Shown here piece after piece: positions 8,682-16,293 of a stretch of 41,852 nucleotides of DNA (position 1 is its first letter; each line of letters opens with the position of its first letter). The DNA is from Dethiobacter sp. (GTDB lineage: Bacteria; Bacillota; Dethiobacteria; DTU022; UBA8154). Below the pieces are notes generated by a model. It was given only the letters and a program-made list of their open reading frames with translations, was not told where the DNA came from and ran no database searches. The translations under genes and the position numbers were made by a program. The stretch spans positions 1 through 41,852 of the forward strand of contig QZJM01000058.1 in assembly GCA_003605065.1 (NCBI GenBank), written 5' to 3'.

Positions 8682-10223
8682 TTACCTTTTTATTTTGTTG
8701 TTATTGTTGTTGACATGCGCCATCATGTTAATGAGCTTGTTTATACTGTCAAGATAAGCTTTTACACTGGCTTCCACAATATCCGTACTGACACCGCGTC
8801 CGATTATATTCTTATCCTTATGGGTTATCTTGATGGAAACCTCTCCAAGGGCGTCCATTCCATGGGTAACAGCACGCAAGTTATAGTTATCCAGGCGGGT
8901 AATAATATTTGTGATCTTGTCAACCGCTTTATATGCCGCATCAATAGGGCCTGCCCCGCTGGAAACCTCTTCAAAAGTTTCTTCACCTTTACGCAGGCGT
9001 ACCACTGCCGCCGGTATAGTTCTGGTACCGCTTACTGTTTGCAGGTATTCCAGTTCGTACGTAGGCTCTGCAAAGGAAATATCAATGAGTAATGCTTCCA
9101 GGTCTTCATTGTACACTTCTTTCTTTTTATCTGCCAGTTCCAGAAAACGATGATAAAAATTTTGAAACTCCTCATCATTAAGCTGGTAATTTATGCTTTC
9201 TAGTTGATGACGTACCGCATGGCGCCCTGAACGGGCAGTAAGGATCATTTGTGCTGCCTGCCCGCCTATCAGGTCAGCGTTTATTATTTCATAGGTTCTT
9301 TTGTCTTTTAATACCCCATCCTGATGTATACCCGAAGAGTGTGCAAAGGCGTTTATACCGATAATTGCTTTATTTACGGGAATCGGTATACCTGTGAGCT
9401 TGCTCACCATGCGGCTGGTGCGATAAATTTCCTTTAGATTAATTCCTGTTTCAAATGGAAACAGATCTTTCCTTATAATCGTAGAGAGGACAATCTCTTC
9501 CAGGGCTGCGTTTCCTGCCCTTTCACCGATACCGTTAACATTGCATTCCACCTGCCTGGCACCGTTTTGCACTGCGAACATTGAATTAACAACTGCCAAT
9601 CCCAGGTCATTGTGACAGTGCACGCTGATAGTGGCTTTATCGACATTGGGAACTTCTGTTTTAATCTTCCTGATTAATCTGCCAAATTCCTCCGGAACAG
9701 CGTAGCCTACCGTATCAGGAATATTAACTACGGAAGCGCCGGCATCAATAACAGCCTCCACAACTCTTAAAATATAATCTTCCCGTGCCCGGGTGGCATC
9801 TTCCAGAGAGTATTCCACATCTTCAGTGAAACTTTTGGCATATTTTACAGCCTGAACAGCTTCTTTCAAACATGTTTCAGGGTCTTTACGCAGCTTTTTT
9901 TCCATATGAATATCTGAAGCGGCCAGGAAAACATGGATACGAGGCTTTTCCGCATCTTTAACGGAATTCCAGGCACAGTCGATATCTTCCTTAACAGTCC
10001 TGGCAAGAGCTGCTATAACCGGACCTTTAACCAACCTGGATATTTGTTGAACGGCACGGAAATCACCGGGAGAAGAGACAGGAAACCCTGCTTCAATAAC
10101 ATCAACTCCTAAGCGGGCAAGCTGGCGGGCGATTTCCAGTTTTTCCTGGGCATTTAGCTTTGCTCCCGGTGTTTGTTCTCCATCTCTTAAAGTGCTATCG
10201 AAGATAAAAATTCTGTTACTCAT
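8682..10223 (-). CDS. leuA: 2-isopropylmalate synthase LeuA
   Basis: First committed step of leucine synthesis: 2-ketoisovalerate plus acetyl-CoA gives 2-isopropylmalate. The catalytic TIM barrel shows FDSTLRDGEQTPG (metal-binding Asp), SVHCHNDLGLAV (two metal-binding His) and VECNVNGIGERAGNAALEEIV. The regulatory C-terminal domain (about residues 390-500) has the usual GPIDAAYKAVD segment and should bind leucine. At 513 residues it has the length of typical LeuA, and the Leu-type T-box in front supports LeuA over citramalate or homocitrate synthase. An AGAGGTGAT ribosome binding site precedes the ATG. The last residues include a run of five Asn not typical of the family. No other leu or ilv gene lies beside it. 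Confidence 0.92.
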   Translation of the reverse strand: MSNRIFIFDSTLRDGEQTPGAKLNAQEKLEIARQLARLGVDVIEAGFPVSSPGDFRAVQQISRLVKGPVIAALARTVKEDIDCAWNSVKDAEKPRIHVFLAASDIHMEKKLRKDPETCLKEAVQAVKYAKSFTEDVEYSLEDATRAREDYILRVVEAVIDAGASVVNIPDTVGYAVPEEFGRLIRKIKTEVPNVDKATISVHCHNDLGLAVVNSMFAVQNGARQVECNVNGIGERAGNAALEEIVLSTIIRKDLFPFETGINLKEIYRTSRMVSKLTGIPIPVNKAIIGINAFAHSSGIHQDGVLKDKRTYEIINADLIGGQAAQMILTARSGRHAVRHQLESINYQLNDEEFQNFYHRFLELADKKKEVYNEDLEALLIDISFAEPTYELEYLQTVSGTRTIPAAVVRLRKGEETFEEVSSGAGPIDAAYKAVDKITNIITRLDNYNLRAVTHGMDALGEVSIKITHKDKNIIGRGVSTDIVEASVKAYLDSINKLINMMAHVNNNNNKIKR

Positions 10224-10250
10224 TTTAAAGTAATCACCTCTTTTTAATAA

Positions 10251-10510
10251 TTAAAAGACCTTTCGTCCCAGCATAAATTAGAGACGAAAGGTCAAGCCCT
10301 CCGCGGTACCACTCTATTTGACAGGCATAAATATCCTGTCCTCTCTAAGTGTCCTTCTTTTAACGGCAAAGACCCGTCCAGACTTACTCTCACCAAGGGG
10401 TTCAGTCAGCTTCTCACAGGGGAGTTTCAGAAAGTAGAAGAGGTTGCTCTTTCAGCAAACGGCAACTCTCTGGGCACTTCATGCCTTTCCTACTGGTCCT
10501 GTTCATCGTA
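10251..10510 (-). promoter_or_regulatory. T-box leader upstream of leuA, specifier probably CUC (Leu)
   Basis: Read on the minus strand, the leader opens with the Stem I start GATGAACAGGACCAGTA (10491-10507) followed by an AGAGAG segment. The invariant T-box AGAGTGGTACCGCGG lies at 10301-10315. It ends in a terminator whose arms GACCTTTCGTC occupy 10257-10267 and 10283-10293, followed by TTTT. The specifier region reads GAAACTCCCCTGTGAG, so the codon is most likely CTC at 10422-10424, i.e. leucine, in keeping with leuA. Uncharged tRNA-Leu would stabilise the antiterminator and allow leuA transcription. Confidence 0.92.
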
Positions 10511-10537
10511 TTTAACTTTAGTCAATTTAAGATATAG

Positions 10538-10564
10538 CTTATACATTTTTATCCTTTCTGTCAA
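10538..10564 (-). promoter_or_regulatory. Candidate sigma-A promoter of the leuA T-box transcript
   Basis: Minus-strand TTGACA at 10559-10564 is perfect. TATAAG at 10538-10543 lies 15 bases downstream (short spacing); TAAGCT at 17 bases is the alternative -10. The promoter lies just upstream of T-box Stem I. Between here and 10656 I see nothing else identifiable. Confidence 0.55.
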
Positions 10565-10655
10565 CCCCTTAAGGCAAATATTTATAGCTTAAGATAAGAC
10601 CCCCTGGAAAAAATATAGTCCGATAATATATATTATGTTAACTTTATTGTATACA

Positions 10656-11027
10656 TCATTTTTTAACTGTGCGTTTGCTTTCTTTAATCCCTGGTATGGT
10701 CTTTTTCCACTTTAGTTTACGTGCACTCCTGGCGCTGTTTTTTACAGCATTAATTCTAAGTAACTTATTATTGGAGTTGTTACTTAATTCTTCAAGAGTG
10801 TTTTTTGTACCGGACCATAGGCCTATGGCGGAAAGACCGGAAATCAAACCCAAAAAAATAGCTTTTTGGGGTTCACCGGGTGCCAGGTAATAAAATCCGG
10901 AGAGAATTCCCAGTATTAATGCCGTAATAGGAGAAAATTTTTTGGGTATACCTACTCTTTTTAGCAGCTCCACCATTGCCAGAATCACCGGTACCAGGGC
11001 CATACCATAAATACTAAATTCTTCCAT
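10656..11027 (-). CDS. Small membrane protein resembling phage holins
   Basis: A 123-residue protein with an extracytoplasmic or short N-terminus, three hydrophobic segments (about residues 6-23, 33-50, 56-70) and a long, strongly basic tail (about 80-123, many Lys/Arg). The pattern of short hydrophobic helices, a GIPKKFSP turn and a charged C-terminus resembles small phage holins or holin-like proteins, but no endolysin or phage gene is nearby, so export of a lysin cannot be inferred. A GGGAGGTAG ribosome binding site precedes the ATG. It is transcribed divergently from the CapA-like gene. Function unknown. Confidence 0.65.
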   Translation of the reverse strand: MEEFSIYGMALVPVILAMVELLKRVGIPKKFSPITALILGILSGFYYLAPGEPQKAIFLGLISGLSAIGLWSGTKNTLEELSNNSNNKLLRINAVKNSARSARKLKWKKTIPGIKESKRTVKK

Positions 11028-11101
11028 TTTTTTCTACCTCCCTGATTTTAAGCGCTTATTTAAAAAATATTCGGGATGCATCATAAAAAGAACTTTTCCC
11101 C

Positions 11102-11117
11102 AGTAAAACGTTTTACT
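11102..11117. repeat. Perfect 16-bp palindrome between divergent genes
   Basis: AGTAAAACGTTTTACT is its own reverse complement and lies in the 202-base gap between the holin-like gene and the CapA-like gene. Outer arms CTTTTCCC (about 11092-11099) and GGGAAAAG (about 11141-11148) form a second, larger inverted repeat around it. A repressor operator is possible. A TTGTCA at 11160-11165 could be part of a promoter for the CapA-like gene, but no clear -10 was assigned. Confidence 0.55.
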
Positions 11118-11229
11118 TTAAATTTAAGTTTATTAAATTCGGGAAAAGCAATACCTAGCTTGTCATATATATTTTAACCATAATTTATGCTAAACTAAAG
11201 TTAAAATTCTAGGCAGGACTTAGGTAACC

Positions 11230-12459
11230 ATGAAAAAAAGTCTTTTATTTGCTTTTATTATCGCGTTATTGAGTTTTTCCCTTTTTTATATTACTTCCTG
11301 TAATGAGATAAAGGTAATAATTCAAAACGGAGAAAATTCCTTTAATTCTTTAAGTGAAAATGACCTTAACTTATTAGAAAAAGAATCTTTCTTAAATTAT
11401 GCTATTTTGGAGGGTATTTACAACAAAAGTATTGTTCTCGCCGTAGTAGGTGATATTATGGTCCATAGTCCCCAGCTTACCAGTGCTTATCTTGAAAATG
11501 AAGGTGCGTATCACTTTAAGGACTGCTTTTCTTATATAACATCTTATTTGCATAAAGCTGACTTTGCTGCAGGCAATTTGGAAACAACCATTGCCGGCAG
11601 GGAATTTGGTTACAGTGGTTACCCGTTTTTTAATTCTCCTCCGGAATTAATTACTGCCTTGAGAGAAAGTGGTTTCCATTTATTGTTTACAGCTAATAAT
11701 CATTCCATGGATCGGGGAGAAAAAGGCGTTATTAATACTATTAATTATCTTGAAGAGGAGTGTTCGGGTTTCGTAGGTACTGCCCGCAACCAGGAAGAGA
11801 GAGAAAGGGGTTTTATGCTTTCCCAAAACGGTATTAAGGTAGCATTCTTTGCTTATACCTATGGAACAAACGGTATCCCCTTACCTTCCGGGAAAGAATA
11901 CCTGGTTTCCCTGATCGATGAACAGTTAATCGAGGAGGACATAATCAGGGCAAAACAAATCCAAGAGGCTGATCTAGTAGTAGTAGCACTGCACTGGGGC
12001 GAGGAATACCAGCGCTTACCTTCAAGTTATCAAAAAGAACTTGCCAGAAAACTTGTAGACATGGGTGCAGATATTATTATCGGCGGCCATCCCCACGTTA
12101 TTCAGCCAGCGGAGATAATTAAAACAGAAAAAGGTGAGGGTTTGTGTCTTTATTCTCTGGGAAATTTTATTTCCAACCAAAGGTGGCGCTATAGTGATAG
12201 CGGGGTTATTGTCTATCTTAAGCTCCAGCTAAATCCCGCCCTGAATACTTCTCAGGTAACACTTTTAGAAATAATACCTACCTGGGTACACAAATTTCTA
12301 CAAGAAGGAAAGTGGAAATATACAGTGCTTCCTGTTCGGGAAGTTTTAGAAACAGAAAACGCCAAGGAAATTTATAAATTATCAAATCGGGATTACCAGC
12401 GCCTTCAAGAAGTTCAAGAAGAAACTGAAGAAATTTTCTGGCGTTTCTGGTATAACTAA
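11230..12459 (+). CDS. CapA/PgsA-type metallophosphoesterase-fold lipoprotein
   Basis: The N-terminus is a lipoprotein signal: MKK, a hydrophobic stretch, then the lipobox ITSC with Cys24, so the mature protein should be tethered to the outer face of the membrane. The remainder is the CapA domain: VVGDIMVHSP, GNLETTIAG, TANNHSMDRGEKG, VVALHWGEEY, IIGGHPHVIQP and YSLGNFISN, which contain the metal-ligand Asp, Asn and His residues of this calcineurin-like family. CapA/PgsA proteins act in poly-gamma-glutamate or capsule export, but no pgsB/C genes are nearby and many clostridial members have no known role. Length 409 is normal. The next gene is a glycosyltransferase, consistent with an envelope function. 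Confidence 0.88.
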   Translation: MKKSLLFAFIIALLSFSLFYITSCNEIKVIIQNGENSFNSLSENDLNLLEKESFLNYAILEGIYNKSIVLAVVGDIMVHSPQLTSAYLENEGAYHFKDCFSYITSYLHKADFAAGNLETTIAGREFGYSGYPFFNSPPELITALRESGFHLLFTANNHSMDRGEKGVINTINYLEEECSGFVGTARNQEERERGFMLSQNGIKVAFFAYTYGTNGIPLPSGKEYLVSLIDEQLIEEDIIRAKQIQEADLVVVALHWGEEYQRLPSSYQKELARKLVDMGADIIIGGHPHVIQPAEIIKTEKGEGLCLYSLGNFISNQRWRYSDSGVIVYLKLQLNPALNTSQVTLLEIIPTWVHKFLQEGKWKYTVLPVREVLETENAKEIYKLSNRDYQRLQEVQEETEEIFWRFWYN

Positions 12460-12508
12460 CCCCTCTCCTCCTTAAATGTAACCTAACCAATAAGAGTATG
12501 GTTTCTAA

Positions 12509-12536
12509 TTTTGAGTTTATACTGCAGATTTATAAT
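12509..12536 (+). promoter_or_regulatory. Possible promoter of the GT4 gene
   Basis: TATAAT at 12531-12536 is perfect; a poor -35 (TTTTGA, 12509-12514) lies 16 bases upstream. It is 31 bases before the GTG start. Confidence 0.3.
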
Positions 12537-12567
12537 GTAAGATGCCTGGAAAGGGAATAATAAAATT

Positions 12568-13752
12568 GTGGCTACTTTAACTAAACAACACGACAAATTA
12601 AAAATAGGGATATTTACAGATAGTTATTTTCCATATATAAGCGGTGTTGTACGCTCCATAGATATTTTAACGGGTGCATTAGAAAATACAGGTCATGAAG
12701 CCTTTATTTTTGCCCCAAACTATCCCTTGGCACCTAAAGAAGAAAAGGTATATCGTTATTTTTCTTTGCCGGCACCCACCCAACCGGGTTTTTACCTCCC
12801 TATTCCTATTTCTCCCCGGTTGCCTGCTTTAGTGCAAAACCTTAAGCTCGATCTTATCCATGTCCATACTCCTTTTCTTTTAGGCTCGCTGGGTACTTTA
12901 ACATCAAAACTATTAAACTTGCCACTGGTTTTTACCTACCATACCTTATATCACCGCTACTCCCATTACCTCCCCCTGGGAAGAAATATCAGTTTCACCA
13001 TGATAAAGTACTGGAATAAGCATTTTTGTAACAGATGTGATTTAATTATCGCTCCTTCTTTATTCGTTAAAAAACTTCTAGAAAGAAGCGGCATTTCCAG
13101 TCCTGTAGATGTTATTCCCACGGGTCTCCAGGATACTTATTTTTCTAATAACAAGGATCAGCAATGGTTGCGAAACAAATTCAATTTAGGAACAGAAGAA
13201 AGAATTTTATTATACGTAGGCCGGTTGGGTAAGGAAAAAAACATCCCTTTTTTATTAGATGCCCTGGAACGCATTATTAAAAAATTACCTTATGTCAGGC
13301 TTGTGATCGTGGGAACAGGTCCGGAGGAATCGAACTTAAAATTACTCTGCCGTCAAAAAAATATTAACCAGTATGTCCTATTTACCGGGAAAGTTGATAA
13401 CGAAGAACTTATAAAATGTTACGCCGGAGCAGATATTTTCACTTTTGCCTCCCAAACAGAAACACAGGGACTGGTAGTCGGTGAAGCCAAAGCCTCCGGT
13501 TTGCCGGTCGTAAGTCTGTATTCACCTTGTTTATCAGATATTATTTTTAATGGCAAGGATGGGTTCCTCGTTCATAATTTACAGGATTTTATCGCCAGGT
13601 TAACATACCTGCTGGAGAATGAAGATTTGATTAAAAAAATGGGTAAAAGAGGAAAGATAAATGCCATCAGGTTTTCCTCCAATCTTTTAGTTAATAAAAT
13701 GCTGAGCTCATATTATAAAGTTATCCAGGTAAAAGCCGGTAAATTATCCTAG
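12568..13752 (+). CDS. GT4-family glycosyltransferase
   Basis: A two-Rossmann-domain (GT-B) retaining glycosyltransferase. The N-terminal domain has IGIFTDSYFPYISGVVRSI, the usual GT4 acceptor-side start, and DLIHVHTPF. The C-terminal donor domain has ILLYVGRLGKEKNIPFLLDAL, VGTGPEE, FTGKV and the E-x7-E motif in SQTETQGLVVGEAKASGLPVV. The closest well-known relatives are glycosyltransferases acting on diacylglycerol or phosphatidylinositol, so a glycolipid product is plausible but unproven. Length 394 is normal. The GTG at 12568 has a weak AAAGGGA upstream; no other in-frame start precedes the first conserved motif. It converges on gltX with 3 bases between the stops. Confidence 0.88.
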   Translation: MATLTKQHDKLKIGIFTDSYFPYISGVVRSIDILTGALENTGHEAFIFAPNYPLAPKEEKVYRYFSLPAPTQPGFYLPIPISPRLPALVQNLKLDLIHVHTPFLLGSLGTLTSKLLNLPLVFTYHTLYHRYSHYLPLGRNISFTMIKYWNKHFCNRCDLIIAPSLFVKKLLERSGISSPVDVIPTGLQDTYFSNNKDQQWLRNKFNLGTEERILLYVGRLGKEKNIPFLLDALERIIKKLPYVRLVIVGTGPEESNLKLLCRQKNINQYVLFTGKVDNEELIKCYAGADIFTFASQTETQGLVVGEAKASGLPVVSLYSPCLSDIIFNGKDGFLVHNLQDFIARLTYLLENEDLIKKMGKRGKINAIRFSSNLLVNKMLSSYYKVIQVKAGKLS

Positions 13753-13755
13753 AGA

Positions 13756-15231
13756 TCATGCAAAGGTAAATAGTTCTTTGGCCCTTTTTAATCTTTCCAG
13801 GACTCTATCTCGTCCCAGGAAAGAAATAATATCAAATAGTTCGGGCCCCATGGTACGGCCAGTAATAGCCAGCCTGGTAGGAAGATTGATTTGTGCTAAG
13901 GGAACATTTAACCTCTGGCTTAATTTCTCCAATTCTTCCTTTATCCGTGATGCCTGAAAAGGTTCTACAGTCTCCAGCGTATTAAAAATTTGGTTTAAAA
14001 TATCGCCGGTACTTTTTTTACGAAAATGTTTTTCCACTCCTTTTTCGTCATAAGAAAAATCATCCTGGAAGAAATAATCAGAAGCTTCAACAACTTCGCG
14101 AAGAGTTTTTACTCTATCCCTTACAAGATCCACAACCTTTTCCATGGTTTCGTTTAAAAAAACTTCCTGGTAAGAATTCATTGTTTTACTTAGGTGTTCG
14201 TTATCTTTAAAAAAAGGTAAAACCCTTTGGACAACTGTTCGCAAATCTATTGTTCTTAAATAATGACCATTAAGCCAGATTAGTTTTTTAAGGTCATAGA
14301 TGGCAGGGTTTTTACTCACCTTTTCCAGGGAAAAAGAATCAATTATTTCGTCAATATTCATTATTTCCCTGTCTTCACCCGGAGACCAACCCAAAAGAGC
14401 CAGGTAATTTATCAAAGCTTCCGGCAATATCCCCATTTCTCTATACTCCTGTACCGACGTCGCCCCGTGCCTTTTGCTTAGTTTGCTGTGGTCTGGAGCG
14501 AGTATCATCGGGACGTGGGCATAAAGAGGCAATTTATACTCCAGCTGCCGGGCAATGATCTGTTGACGGGGAGTATTGGAAAGGTGCTCTTCCGCCCTGA
14601 TAACGTGGGTAATTTCCATTTTATAATCATCGATAACCGAAGCAAAATTATAAGTCGGTAAACCATCGGACTTCATGATTATAAAATCGTCAAATATTTT
14701 ATTTTCAAAAACAACCGGGCCCCTGATAAGATCTTCAACAACTGTTTCCCCTTCCTCCGGTACCAGAAGTCGGATTACAAAGCTGTTAGCAGCCTTTTTA
14801 TCTTCGCTTTCTTCCAAAGATAAATACCGGCATTTCCCACTGTAGCGTGGCGGTAGCCCTTGTAGGCGTTTATTTTCCTTTTCTGCCGTCAGTTCTTCTG
14901 CAGTACAAAAACAGTAATAAGCCTTTCCTTCATTTACAAGCTTTTGAGCTTCGGCCCTGTGAAGATCCAGGCGTTCCGATTGAAGATATGGTCCATAATC
15001 CCCTCCCCTTTCTGGACCTTCGTCCCAATCCAGGCCCAACCATTTCATGGAAGTTATAATCGAATTTAAAAACTCCGGAGAGGAGCGCTGCTTGTCCGTA
15101 TCATCGATTCTTAAAACCATCTTTCCTCCCCGGTTTCTGGCAAAAAGCCAGTTAAAAAGCGCTGTCCTGGCCCCGCCAATGTGTAATTCCCCGGTAGGGC
15201 TGGGAGCAAATCTTACCCTTATATCTGTCAT
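13756..15231 (-). CDS. gltX: Glutamyl-tRNA synthetase
   Basis: Class I synthetase charging tRNA-Glu. The HIGH-type signature is RFAPSPTGELHIGGARTALFN near the N-terminus and the KMSKS-type loop is KLSKRHGA near residues 253-260; FASVIDDYKMEITHVIRAEEHL lies in the active-site region. The C-terminal anticodon-binding region is complete. At 491 residues it has ordinary bacterial length. A GAGGTG ribosome binding site precedes the ATG. No partner such as cysE/cysS or ispDF is beside it, and the sequence alone does not show whether it also charges tRNA-Gln. Confidence 0.96.
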   Translation of the reverse strand: MTDIRVRFAPSPTGELHIGGARTALFNWLFARNRGGKMVLRIDDTDKQRSSPEFLNSIITSMKWLGLDWDEGPERGGDYGPYLQSERLDLHRAEAQKLVNEGKAYYCFCTAEELTAEKENKRLQGLPPRYSGKCRYLSLEESEDKKAANSFVIRLLVPEEGETVVEDLIRGPVVFENKIFDDFIIMKSDGLPTYNFASVIDDYKMEITHVIRAEEHLSNTPRQQIIARQLEYKLPLYAHVPMILAPDHSKLSKRHGATSVQEYREMGILPEALINYLALLGWSPGEDREIMNIDEIIDSFSLEKVSKNPAIYDLKKLIWLNGHYLRTIDLRTVVQRVLPFFKDNEHLSKTMNSYQEVFLNETMEKVVDLVRDRVKTLREVVEASDYFFQDDFSYDEKGVEKHFRKKSTGDILNQIFNTLETVEPFQASRIKEELEKLSQRLNVPLAQINLPTRLAITGRTMGPELFDIISFLGRDRVLERLKRAKELFTFA

Positions 15232-15306
15232 TTACTTAACACCTCATCTTTGTTTCCTTTATAAATATTTATTTCTTTTTTTCCCAGCAAAATCCTTCAT
15301 TACGCT

Positions 15307-16224
15307 TTAATCTTGTATTTCTTCGGCCTTAAGAATTATTGGTTTTAAGGCAGAAAGAATTTTTACGGTATGTTCAGCGTATTCCTGGTAGATATTCTTC
15401 ATCTCTTTATTTTCTGTTTCCAGAGCAAAGCTCTCCAGTTGAGCATTAATCTTTTCTAACTTTATGACTAACTCCTTTTCCCTGGTGGATTGCGGCCTGG
15501 GCTGCTTGTCATCATAAAGATCCACATACAGCTTTCCATTGGTATCAAGTTGGGCCAGGGAAACAGTTTCAGGATCTTCCACTCCCATCTCGTTGAGCTT
15601 ATCCTTGAGCCAATTTTCAGTATATCCCCTGTGATGCAGGTTTCTTTGCATTATTTTTCCGTGTAGGACTACTACGGAAGGAAAGCCCTGGTGCTGAACT
15701 ACCATCTTTAAATCTTCCGGTGTAATGCTTTGTTTTTGGCTTTTTTTGATGACGCTTATTTCCCCTCTTGGTTCAAGGACAGCAAATTCTACATCTTCAA
15801 GGAGCGCAACCCCTTGTAAACGTAACGCTGACATCAAGTCATCAAAATTCAGCTTCGCTCGGAAGAGATTCTTTTCCTGGATCTTACCATTTTTGATAAG
15901 CACCAGGGGTCCACCGACTAATATTCGCCTGACATTGGGAAATCTTATTCCTGCTAAATTTAAGGAAATAGAAAGAAAGGCCCATAAGCCCATATTTAAA
16001 AGGCTGGAACCAAAATGCACCTCGCTATCTACCAGGGCTGCGGCAGCAATACTTCCGATGGTAATAGCTACGACGAAGTCTATGGCCGTAATCTCCCCGA
16101 TTTCTACCGGACCCATTAACCTGACTACAATCATAAGAAATATGAAAGCAAAAATCCCCCGTACTAAAAATCCGAGGATATGTAATTCCGGTGTACTTAA
16201 AAATATTTGTTCCCAAAAGGACAT
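15307..16224 (-). CDS. DUF421 (YetF-type) membrane protein with a C-terminal coiled-coil extension
   Basis: Three hydrophobic segments in the first 95 residues (about 12-35, 46-64, 70-92) carry the DUF421 signature (VVRLMG, ITAIDFVVAITIGSIAA). A cytoplasmic alpha/beta domain follows (LVGGPLVLIKNGKIQEKNLFRAKLNFDDLMSALR), with a second similar subdomain around PSVVVLHGKIMQRNL. The last about 70 residues are highly charged and heptad-like (KELVIKLEKINAQLESFALETENKEMKN is interrupted by no Pro or Gly), an extension beyond the usual 220-240-residue form. Relatives in Bacillus are linked to sporulation, where some affect spore germinant receptor assembly or stability, but the role here is unknown. 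Confidence 0.85.
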   Translation of the reverse strand: MSFWEQIFLSTPELHILGFLVRGIFAFIFLMIVVRLMGPVEIGEITAIDFVVAITIGSIAAAALVDSEVHFGSSLLNMGLWAFLSISLNLAGIRFPNVRRILVGGPLVLIKNGKIQEKNLFRAKLNFDDLMSALRLQGVALLEDVEFAVLEPRGEISVIKKSQKQSITPEDLKMVVQHQGFPSVVVLHGKIMQRNLHHRGYTENWLKDKLNEMGVEDPETVSLAQLDTNGKLYVDLYDDKQPRPQSTREKELVIKLEKINAQLESFALETENKEMKNIYQEYAEHTVKILSALKPIILKAEEIQD

Positions 16225-16293
16225 AAGAATACACCCCTGTTATTTTTGCTGTTTATTATAACTAAAATTATTACTAAAGATACCCGGTATATC

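Noticed and set aside
8715-9153. Plus-strand frames opposite leuA
   Set aside because: Antisense to the conserved regulatory domain of LeuA; no family resemblance.
15725-16261. 178-residue open frame on the plus strand opposite the DUF421 gene
   Set aside because: It is antisense to a clear family member and shows biased, Ser/Pro/Arg-rich composition typical of a shadow frame.
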